A stretch of 13,182 bases of DNA from Pseudomonadales bacterium (GTDB lineage: Bacteria; Pseudomonadota; Gammaproteobacteria; Pseudomonadales; Pseudohongiellaceae): contig JAKSCP010000276.1 of NCBI GenBank assembly GCA_022360535.1, forward strand, positions 1 through 13,182, in the 5' to 3' direction. The number at the start of each line of letters is the position of its first letter. Position 1 is the stretch's first letter. Shown here one piece after another: positions 6,606-13,182 of this stretch. The translations under genes were made by a program, and so were the position numbers. The notes under the pieces are model-generated. The model worked only from the letters and a program-made list of their open reading frames with translations. It ran no database searches and was not told the DNA's origin.

Positions 6606-8014
6606 CAGGCAGCACCTCTAACACCGGTCAGATCCAAAGCACCGTTGCTGTCACCGAAGCTATCCAATTCGTGTCCCAGTCCCTGCATAAGAGTGACAAA
6701 CGCGTTGGCCATTGGCGTGCCGACTTCGGCCGCCACATGCATATTGCCTGCTAAAGCACCGTTTGCATGACCCATTAACAGCAACGGACAGCGGATGTGG
6801 TTATGCAGGTTGGGATCTCCCATCGGTGAGCCATAAACGATTGCAGTTTTCTCCAACAAAGGCGCATCACCATCAATAGTCGTCTTCAGTTTCTCCAGGA
6901 AGTAAGCCAACGCACCTGTGCGATAGGTGTTGATGCGGTGAAAGTCCATGATGTCATCAGGCACATTGCCGTGATGAGAAGCACCATGAATCGACTTGTT
7001 GGTACCGCTCTGTGGAAATGTTCTATTGGATTGATCGAATCCTGTCTTAAACGTAATCGCCCTGGTCATGTCAGATTGCAAAGCCAATACCTGCAAATCG
7101 AACATGAGCTGCATATGTTCTTCCCAGGTTCCTGGAATACCCGATGGTGCCTCCGGCATTTCTCTGCCTTCACCGTCACCGCTGCTGGCAGTACGTGCTT
7201 CCATTAACTGAATACGGCGTTCCACCTCGCGGATATGTTGCAGATATTCATCCAGCGCGACGCGATCAGCAGGACCAAGTGTTTTACTCAATCTGTCCAC
7301 TTCGGTCATCATCCAGTCGAGCATACTTTTATCTGTTCTTCTTCTCTCGATTCTGTCTTGCTCGGAATCACCTGCGCCAAAGAGTCGTTCGAAAACTGCA
7401 CGAGGTTCTCTGATTGCAGGCAGCGGTTGATTCGGGGTGGCCCAGGCTAAAGAGGTCGTGTACGCGCAATGGTAGTTGTAAGCACAGCCTCCACCGCGAT
7501 CGATTTCTTCGATGCACAGCTCCAGTGAAGGTAGCACTGTGTCCTGACCAAACCGTTGCGCATGTAATTGGTCTATCGAAGTGCCAATATGAATATCAGA
7601 GCCTTGCGTTTGTTTCGGATGGGCTTGTGTCAGAAAGACTGCAGTGGAGCGGTCGTGGTCGCCACCGATCTGATCAGCGTTAAAAGGATCGGCCATGTGA
7701 CAATCGGTTGAACTCACTACAGTGAGGTATTCCCGGTAGGCTTCCAATGGTTTGAGTTGACTATCGTTGCCAATAGTAAAATCTCTGCCAGCTTCTTTTG
7801 GCGCAAACAGGTTTCTGGCATGACCCCAATCACTACCGCCGGCACAGCCCATGGATTCCTCTATGCACACTAATCGGGTTGGCGTGGATTCAGAGCTGGC
7901 AGCAAATAGTCGTCCTGCTGGCACCATGGCACTCAGAAAAGGCAGGGCGACACCTGCCCCCATGCGACCGATAAATGCTCTACGTGAAAGATGTTTTCCG
8001 GTAATGAATTTCAT
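6605..8014 (-). CDS. DUF1552-domain protein exported by Tat
   Basis: This is a 469-residue protein starting with a twin-arginine signal (SRRAFIG, Arg11-Arg12, then GVALPFLSAMVPA). It should therefore be folded, perhaps with a cofactor, before export to the periplasm. The body matches the DUF1552 family, with VVSSTDCHMADPF, the Cys/His-rich segment RGGGCAYNYHC, TFKTGFDQSNRTFP, IHGASHHGN and IVYGSPMGDPNLHNH. The many His and Cys residues suggest metal binding, but the family has no proven reaction. DUF1552 genes are regularly paired with DUF1592-type cytochromes, as here. The ATG at 8012-8014 is preceded by AAGGAG at a good distance, and the upstream stop lies 13 bp away. The gene ends in TGA overlapping the next start by one base. 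I am sure of the family and export route, not of the activity. Confidence 0.93.
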   Translation of the reverse strand: MKFITGKHLSRRAFIGRMGAGVALPFLSAMVPAGRLFAASSESTPTRLVCIEESMGCAGGSDWGHARNLFAPKEAGRDFTIGNDSQLKPLEAYREYLTVVSSTDCHMADPFNADQIGGDHDRSTAVFLTQAHPKQTQGSDIHIGTSIDQLHAQRFGQDTVLPSLELCIEEIDRGGGCAYNYHCAYTTSLAWATPNQPLPAIREPRAVFERLFGAGDSEQDRIERRRTDKSMLDWMMTEVDRLSKTLGPADRVALDEYLQHIREVERRIQLMEARTASSGDGEGREMPEAPSGIPGTWEEHMQLMFDLQVLALQSDMTRAITFKTGFDQSNRTFPQSGTNKSIHGASHHGNVPDDIMDFHRINTYRTGALAYFLEKLKTTIDGDAPLLEKTAIVYGSPMGDPNLHNHIRCPLLLMGHANGALAGNMHVAAEVGTPMANAFVTLMQGLGHELDSFGDSNGALDLTGVRGAA

Positions 8015-8027
8015 CCCTCTTTACTCC

Positions 8028-10481
8028 TTATATGCCTTCGTTTGTTGCAGCAACCAAGTCAGCTTCTAAAACAGGAACCTGCATCTTCTGAAAGGGGTCA
8101 CTGCGCACGACACCCAAGATGAAGGAGGACATCCGATAATCACTTGCCTCTGCTTCTTTAACAATTTTTCTAACAGTTGGTTGATCGTAATACTCAATTC
8201 GTCTGCCCATGGCGTAAGCCAATAGATTGGCAGTAAAACTTCGCACAATGGGAATTGGCCGTTTAGCTAATACTTCGTTCAGATCCAGGGGCGTATTAAT
8301 GTCCGTGCCATCGTAATAGGTGCCCGAAGTATCCAATTCCCTGCCGTCCTCGCGGATGCGCCAGGCTCCGGTGACATCGAAGTTGTCCAGGGCCAGGCCG
8401 ATCGGATCCATAAATTGATGGCAGGCATTACAAACCGCATTCTCTCGATGAATCTCGAGCCGCTCGCGGGTAGTCAGTACGCGCCCGGGCTCAACACCGC
8501 CGGTTGCTTCCAATGCCGGAACATCGGGTGGGGGTGGTGGTGGCGGCGCACCCATGATGACTTCCATCACCCACTTGCCACGCAGCACGGGAGAGGTCCG
8601 GTTGGACATTGAGGTGAGCATGAGAACACTGCCCTGTCCCAACAGACCGCGACGGTTTTCATCTGCATAAGGTACACGCTGAAATTCGTTACCGATGATG
8701 CCTTCGATGCCGTAATGCTCAGCCAGCCTCTCGTTCACAAACGTGTAATCGGCAGACACAATCTCCATCAGGCTCCTGTCTTCTCGCACAAGGTTTTCGA
8801 AAAACAATTGAGTTTCCCGAATCATGTCGTCTTTGAGCTGACCCGTGAAATCAGGATACAGGTAAGGTTCGGGATCGTTCTTGCCCGCTTCCTGTAAGCG
8901 TAACCATTGGGAAGCGAAACTTGTTGCCAGGTTGCTGGAACGCGGGTCGGCCAGCATGCGTTCAACCTGGGCCTCCAGGGTTTCGGGATTCGTCAGAGCT
9001 CCCTGGCTAGCCAGCTCTCTAAGCTCTTCATCAGGACCGGTTCCCCATAGAAAGAATGATAGGCGTGACGCCAGGTCGATATCGTTTAACTGATATTGTT
9101 GCCCTGGCAGCAAGTCGCCGGGCTGGTCTTCCAGCCTGAACAAAAAGGAAGGACTGGCGAGAATGCTTTGCAACGCTGTGCGGATGCCAATCTCGAAACC
9201 AGAGTTCTCTGCATAACGCTCATAGAAAGCAATGGGCCCTGCCAAATCCTGTTCATTGATGGGGCGCCGGTAAGCCTGTGTAGCAATGTCGGTAATGATC
9301 TGTCGTGCGCAATCAAGTTCTTCATCGGCAGAGCCGGGATAGCAGGAAAATATTTTATTTCTGCTGCGAGTTTCTGAAACCGGACCCGCTGAGACTGGGC
9401 CCGTAATCATCAGGTCCGCCAAATGGGGCAAAGCCGTGATGCCATAGTTAGCCCACTGCTGCGCATCCTCACCACCAACGAATGACCACTTGAATGGGCT
9501 GAGTCGATCTTCGTAAGGCCCCTCGATGCGCTTAACGAAAGCCGCAGCAATTTGATGCTGCCCTGCCGTGACATAAACCGGTTTGGTTTGAATGGGAATG
9601 GTTTGGTCACCATTGTGAGCAAGGGCTAATTGCGCAACGCCAATGCCATCGATAGAAATATCCATATCGTGACCAGGAAGCCCGCGACCAAAGAGCGTCT
9701 CGATAGATATGACATATTCGCCATCGGTTGGGAAATCATGGGTAACCACCATGCCTCCTCGGGTACCAAACGGAGTGCCTTCTAAATGATCCCAGGCGTG
9801 TTGAGAGACATGAATAGGATTCGTGTACTTCGACGAAATCGACAAAGCATCTGGATTACCCAGCGCAATGCGGGTGACCTCTGCCGCTGCTCTCAAATAC
9901 GACTCGAGAAGTGTCGTGGAAAGACCTTGAGCGGCAGACAGATTATTGAAGTTGCCAAGGAAAGTGTCTTCTGGCAGCCAGCGACTGGCATCGATTTCCA
10001 AATCGAACAGTTGCTGCACACTGTTTTCATACTCGGCTCTGGTGAGTCGCTGAAATCTTCTTACACCGGGATTAGGATTCTCAGTCGCGTGTTGATCAAT
10101 TCTTGTTTCTATCTCTTCTACCAAAGAAAGCAGGGTCTCCTGACTGGGCCTGGGCATACCTGGCGGTGGCATCATGCCAGCACGCAGTTTTCGAATCATT
10201 CTTTCAGCTGTCTCAGGATGATCGGGTGCGTTCTCCACTTCAAATCCGGCCAGCGAAAGATTACCGGTTCTTAAAGCATCGTTATGGCAAACCTGACAGT
10301 AAGTCTGCACGACTTCAGTCAAGCCAGCTGCATCAGCGACATGGTTATCGGGGGAACTTGAAGCGGCAGCGGCAGTTTCTGTGGAATCGACTGATGCCAC
10401 TTCCTGCTCAGTGGAGGAGTCGCATCCAACCAGTACCAAGGCGAGTGCTAGTACCAGGACAGCGGTAGCAGATTTGTTCAT
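8028..10481 (-). CDS. Di-heme lipoprotein with DUF1587/1595/1592/1588/1585 domains
   Basis: This is an 817-residue lipoprotein (lipobox LVGC, Cys20), so it is anchored in the envelope. A c-type heme motif CQVCH (62-66) lies in a short cytochrome-like head. The domain order is that of planctomycete-type cytochrome proteins: a DUF1587-like part (RRFQRLTRAEYENSVQQLF, about 140-205); a beta-rich insert (about 235-345); DUF1595 (YRRPINEQD to ASPSFLFRLE, about 400-460); DUF1592 (LASRLSFFLWGTGPDEELR, about 475-600); DUF1588 with the proline run GAPPPPPPPDVP and a second heme motif CNACH (684-688); and DUF1585 at the end (SFTANLLAYAMGRRIEYYD). It probably passes electrons in an exported oxidative reaction on an unknown substrate. 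The ATG at 10479-10481 has AGGGG upstream. It is the first gene of the operon and heads the transcript that includes the DUF1552 protein. The substrate is unknown. Confidence 0.93.
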   Translation of the reverse strand: MNKSATAVLVLALALVLVGCDSSTEQEVASVDSTETAAAASSSPDNHVADAAGLTEVVQTYCQVCHNDALRTGNLSLAGFEVENAPDHPETAERMIRKLRAGMMPPPGMPRPSQETLLSLVEEIETRIDQHATENPNPGVRRFQRLTRAEYENSVQQLFDLEIDASRWLPEDTFLGNFNNLSAAQGLSTTLLESYLRAAAEVTRIALGNPDALSISSKYTNPIHVSQHAWDHLEGTPFGTRGGMVVTHDFPTDGEYVISIETLFGRGLPGHDMDISIDGIGVAQLALAHNGDQTIPIQTKPVYVTAGQHQIAAAFVKRIEGPYEDRLSPFKWSFVGGEDAQQWANYGITALPHLADLMITGPVSAGPVSETRSRNKIFSCYPGSADEELDCARQIITDIATQAYRRPINEQDLAGPIAFYERYAENSGFEIGIRTALQSILASPSFLFRLEDQPGDLLPGQQYQLNDIDLASRLSFFLWGTGPDEELRELASQGALTNPETLEAQVERMLADPRSSNLATSFASQWLRLQEAGKNDPEPYLYPDFTGQLKDDMIRETQLFFENLVREDRSLMEIVSADYTFVNERLAEHYGIEGIIGNEFQRVPYADENRRGLLGQGSVLMLTSMSNRTSPVLRGKWVMEVIMGAPPPPPPPDVPALEATGGVEPGRVLTTRERLEIHRENAVCNACHQFMDPIGLALDNFDVTGAWRIREDGRELDTSGTYYDGTDINTPLDLNEVLAKRPIPIVRSFTANLLAYAMGRRIEYYDQPTVRKIVKEAEASDYRMSSFILGVVRSDPFQKMQVPVLEADLVAATNEGI

Positions 10482-10773
10482 CTAGAGCCCCTGTTTTAGG
10501 TTCTTTTCGAGCTTCTTTAGCGCTTATCTACAGTGTTGGAAGACTAGCAAAAAAGGTCCCTGCTTTCTAAGGATTTGCGACGTTTACAGGGTGTTGGGGA
10601 ACAGGGTGGGAAATACCGAACACAATAATGTGAACACCTTTCACACTCCTGACCAGGACTTGAAGAGAGATCTCAGGGGCCGGGAGTTTCCAGCGATCAG
10701 GTATGCTAAGGTTTGGTGGCCACAACTTTGCGTAGGACGCATAACAACAATAATTATCTCCAGGGAGAATCTT
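10482..10773. promoter_or_regulatory. Divergent intergenic region with direct repeats
   Basis: These 292 bases must hold both the operon promoter (- strand) and that of the NHL lipoprotein (+ strand). ACAGGGTG occurs twice, at 10586-10593 and 10601-10608, a 15-bp period with GGGG between. A small dyad CACA/TGTG flanks ATAA near 10620-10633. No -35/-10 pair close to consensus was found for either direction, so activators or an alternative sigma factor are possible. An upstream in-frame extension of the NHL gene from 10591 is rejected because the lipoprotein signal starts at 10774. Confidence 0.4.
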
Positions 10774-11979
10774 ATGACCTCAATACGGATCAGACTGGGT
10801 TTGGTTTTTGCTGCAACCCTGGTCATTTCTGGCTGCATTGTTGAAAGCGATCGCTCTTCCAGTCGCTTCGAAGTTGGCAAGGGCGGGGATGATCGCAATG
10901 GTCCTTATGATGTCATTCCAGGTTGGTGGAAGCCCGCACCCGATCACGATGCTATCTGGACCTGGGGGCAGGCTGCCGGTGTTTGGCCAGACACTCCCGA
11001 TAGAATCTTCGTGGTGATGTGGGGTGATCAGCGCAGACTGTCGTTGCCCGATGGAGAAAATGAAAGGCAACGGAATTTCCTGATCGTCGTTGATCGCGAT
11101 GGCAACATCATCGAGAACTGGTCGCAATGGGACTCACTCTTCAATCGCCCGCATCAAATCTACATCAATCCCTATGACCCCGAACGAGCCATATGGGTGG
11201 ACGAACGTGGCGGCAACGGTGTCCATGAAGCTATTCTGAAGTTCAGTAATGACGGCAGCGAGTTATTGCTGCAGATGGAAGACCCTAATCCCGTTTACGG
11301 TGAAGGAGGGCCTAACCCTCGCGAAAACCCTTCTCCAGGACCATTGGATTTCGGACAAAATTCTGTGCTGGCTTTCTTCCCCAATGGCGATTTCCTTTTG
11401 GGCGATGGCTATCAAAATGGTCGCATCGTTCGCTACAGCGCAGAAGGCGAATTCATTTCCGAGTTCGGTTCGGTGGGCAGTGGACCGGGTCAATTCGATT
11501 TGATTCATGGGGTAGCCATCGACAAAGAAAACAGAATCTATGTGTCGGATCGCAGGAATCACAGGATTCAGATTTTTACCGAAGAGGGAACCTTGTTAGA
11601 TGAATGGCCGGACATCTGGGACCCAGTGGCCATTATGATCGATGTGAACGACTACGTGTGGATACTGGATGCAACGCTGAACCGCATTCTCAAATACAAT
11701 TTGAACGGACAGTTGCTGGATTATTTCGGCACCTATGGTGAAGCTTCTTCACTGGGTCGCCCCGGTTTCACTTGCTCCAACCCTATTGCCATTGCCAGAG
11801 CGGGACTGAGTCCGGATCACACAGGTGCCTGTGGTGGCTTCTCACTTCCCCATCAAATGAGTGTAGATTCCGAAGGCAATCTTTACGTGGCGCAATTCGG
11901 CGGACCATGGATTGACAAGTATGTGCCGAAACCCGATGCAGATCCTTCGCGGTTAATCGGTCAGCCCCTGGGACATTGA
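10774..11979 (+). CDS. NHL-repeat lipoprotein
   Basis: This is a 401-residue lipoprotein with a signal ending ISGC (Cys21). It is built of NHL-type beta-propeller blades, the clearest being GPGQFDLIHGVAIDKENRIYVSDRRNHRIQIF, of which GQFDLIHGVAIDKENRIYV is the diagnostic part (about 240-262), and SLPHQMSVDSEGNLYVAQFG near the C-terminus. An N-terminal part with PGWWKPAPDHDAIWTWGQAA and HQIYINPYDPERAIWVDERG precedes it. The fold resembles the propeller of peptidyl-alpha-hydroxyglycine alpha-amidating lyases, to which database annotation often links such proteins, but I cannot show the catalytic residues. Two cysteine pairs near 345-363 (FTCSN and GACGG) may form a disulfide. The ATG at 10774 is preceded by GGGAGA and opens the lipoprotein signal, so earlier in-frame starts are rejected. 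The gene diverges from the cytochrome operon and could be co-regulated with it. Expected location: envelope. Confidence 0.85.
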   Translation: MTSIRIRLGLVFAATLVISGCIVESDRSSSRFEVGKGGDDRNGPYDVIPGWWKPAPDHDAIWTWGQAAGVWPDTPDRIFVVMWGDQRRLSLPDGENERQRNFLIVVDRDGNIIENWSQWDSLFNRPHQIYINPYDPERAIWVDERGGNGVHEAILKFSNDGSELLLQMEDPNPVYGEGGPNPRENPSPGPLDFGQNSVLAFFPNGDFLLGDGYQNGRIVRYSAEGEFISEFGSVGSGPGQFDLIHGVAIDKENRIYVSDRRNHRIQIFTEEGTLLDEWPDIWDPVAIMIDVNDYVWILDATLNRILKYNLNGQLLDYFGTYGEASSLGRPGFTCSNPIAIARAGLSPDHTGACGGFSLPHQMSVDSEGNLYVAQFGGPWIDKYVPKPDADPSRLIGQPLGH

Positions 11980-12052
11980 GATCGAAGCGACTTGAGCCGT
12001 TCGGTTCCGACATTTCCAAATTGATTGCCAATGGATTTCGATAGCGGCCCAT
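11980..12052. other. Convergent gap without clear terminator
   Basis: The 73 bases between the NHL gene and the serine hydrolase, which converge, show no GC-rich hairpin followed by a T run on either strand. Termination here must be weak, Rho-dependent or located inside the neighbouring gene. Confidence 0.3.
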
Positions 12053-13182
12053 TTAAATCCGGTCCAGCCTCTCTCCCACATAGTCGATAGCCGTCACTTC
12101 GCCCTGATCATCGACATCGAATCTCAGTACCGTTCCACTGAGAGGGGCCAACTCAACTCTCACTGAGTCCGGCTCCATATAGGGTGTTCCGATGGCATGC
12201 ATTACACCCATTTCAACAAAGAGCTCGTTGTCTTGAAGAGAAACAGTAATAGAGCCTAGCCGGGGACTAACGTAGGTGCCAACGTAGGCGGATCTTGGTT
12301 GGCTCAACTGCCAGGTTCGCCCGGCCCTGCTCCTCCTCCCTTCATCGACTGCTGTCAATAAGCGATCATGTCTTTCCACCAGAGCGTCCTTCGCTGCTGA
12401 AACAGATTCGGGTTCGGCTAGCCTTCCCGTTGCGAGGTCATAGATAGAATTGGCAATCGAGTCTGCCAGATAAGATCCAATGAGCGAATCATTAACAAAC
12501 ACTGCTACCCCAACATTCCGCTCTGGCAAGTAAGATACATGGGCGCGAAAGCCTGAAAACGATCCGAAATGATGGATCATCAAATCTTCTTTGTAAGAAC
12601 TGATGTACCAACCCAATCCGTAGTCTTCACGAAGATAATCTCCGAATTGCCGATCAACTGAGGCCAGACGATCGCGGGTTTCTTCAATTATTTCAGGCGC
12701 AACAATCTGCCTTCCATCCACAACACCATCGTTTACAAACAGCTCAAGCCAACGCTTTGCATCGTTCGGGCTCATCACCATACCGCCCGCTGATTGCATC
12801 GTGGAATCGACTTTCTCCAGATAAAGCCTCTCCATCAACTGTTCACCAGTCACTAGTCCATGCGGTTTTGCTATTTGCCAGCCAAGGGTTTCAGCTTCAG
12901 ACATACGGGCTGTTGTGCGGGTCATGCCCAGTGGCTCAATGACTTCCTGCTTAACCAGGTCTTGCCAGAGGATTCCCAGTTTTCGGTCGGTAAGCACAGT
13001 CAAGATGTTGTAACCGGTATTGGTGTATTGAAACGAACCATAAGGGGCGTCTTCGTTTGAACTGCTTTCTGACAATAAATTCCACAGGAGTTCGGGTGTG
13101 TGTACTCCAGTAAATGCACTACGGTAACTTATTGGCGTGTTTTCAATTCCGGACGTGTGTGACAACAAATCTCTTAAAACAA
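12053..13182 (-). CDS. Beta-lactamase-fold serine hydrolase, 5' end outside window
   Basis: At least 376 residues are visible, reading in from the right edge as VLRDLLSHTSGI, the usual sequence downstream of the SxxK nucleophile motif in class C beta-lactamase-like/penicillin-binding hydrolases (PF00144 type). The SxxK itself lies beyond the window. The YxN motif is present as QYTNTGYN (about 13019-13027), and an HxG-like motif as IHHFGSFSGF (about 12563-12574). The last 100 residues form a beta-rich C-terminal domain (YVGTYVSPRLGSITVSLQDN), as often found attached to such hydrolases (DUF3471-like). Substrates of this family range from peptides to esters and cannot be told from the sequence. 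It converges with the NHL lipoprotein and probably belongs to a transcript starting to the right. It is partial only because of the window edge. Confidence 0.9.
   Translation of the reverse strand, partial: VLRDLLSHTSGIENTPISYRSAFTGVHTPELLWNLLSESSSNEDAPYGSFQYTNTGYNILTVLTDRKLGILWQDLVKQEVIEPLGMTRTTARMSEAETLGWQIAKPHGLVTGEQLMERLYLEKVDSTMQSAGGMVMSPNDAKRWLELFVNDGVVDGRQIVAPEIIEETRDRLASVDRQFGDYLREDYGLGWYISSYKEDLMIHHFGSFSGFRAHVSYLPERNVGVAVFVNDSLIGSYLADSIANSIYDLATGRLAEPESVSAAKDALVERHDRLLTAVDEGRRSRAGRTWQLSQPRSAYVGTYVSPRLGSITVSLQDNELFVEMGVMHAIGTPYMEPDSVRVELAPLSGTVLRFDVDDQGEVTAIDYVGERLDRI

Noticed and set aside
8515..8560. G/T-rich low-complexity run (+ strand) in the cytochrome gene
   Set aside because: It encodes the GAPPPPPPPDVP run, which is a normal feature of DUF1588-type proteins, not a separate repeat element.
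10591..10773. Upstream extension of the NHL lipoprotein from a start at 10591
   Set aside because: The extension would bury the lipoprotein signal internally and the ATG at 10774 has a good ribosome binding site.
1..13182. CRISPR array, tRNA or insertion sequence
   Set aside because: No regularly spaced repeats, tRNA cloverleaf or transposase frame was seen by eye on either strand; a dedicated scan was not possible.

Overview
The window looks like a chromosomal segment of a free-living, probably marine gammaproteobacterium with roughly balanced base composition. The reasons are the gene families present: a GlxA-type DJ-1/AraC regulator, a bacterial malonyl-CoA decarboxylase, and a lipoprotein cytochrome of the DUF1587/1595/1592/1588/1585 type next to a Tat-exported DUF1552 protein. 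The taxonomic placement is inference from family recall, not from a search. No rRNA, tRNA, CRISPR array, transposase or phage gene was seen.

Left part (1-2755). After about 250 bases with no gene, a decayed locus carries a full six-cysteine Kazal inhibitor domain on the + strand (322-435). It lies exactly tail-to-tail with the N-terminal part of a membrane-anchored protein on the - strand (436-597). Two unrelated small membrane proteins follow, one on + (670-1098) and one on - (1186-1689). The second diverges from a GlxA-family regulator (start most likely 1796, end 2755). The gap between them holds inverted repeats that could be an operator.

Middle part (2834-4210). A malonyl-CoA decarboxylase gene on the - strand spans 2834-4129 and is intact except for one in-frame TAG at codon 281 (3287-3289). 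The catalytic Ser and His both lie beyond this stop. The leader of this gene holds a perfect 14-bp tandem repeat. Immediately upstream is an intrinsic terminator (4177-4210) that ends the next operon.

Right part (4177-11979). Four - strand genes form one tight operon, read in this order: a di-heme lipoprotein with DUF1592-type domains (8028-10481), a Tat-exported DUF1552 protein (6605-8014, 13 bp gap), a secreted ankyrin-repeat protein (4719-6605, start and stop overlapping by one base), and a small secreted protein (4232-4681). The terminator at 4177-4210 closes it. All four products carry export signals, so the operon probably builds a periplasmic or envelope-associated redox module of unknown substrate. 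Diverging from it is an NHL-repeat lipoprotein (10774-11979), also exported and possibly a partner.

Right edge (12053-13182). A beta-lactamase-fold serine hydrolase on the - strand is cut off by the window end, so its SxxK motif is not visible.

The most notable points are the single amber codon in malonyl-CoA decarboxylase, the Kazal/anti-Kazal junction, and the exported cytochrome-DUF1552-ankyrin operon with its extra small secreted protein.
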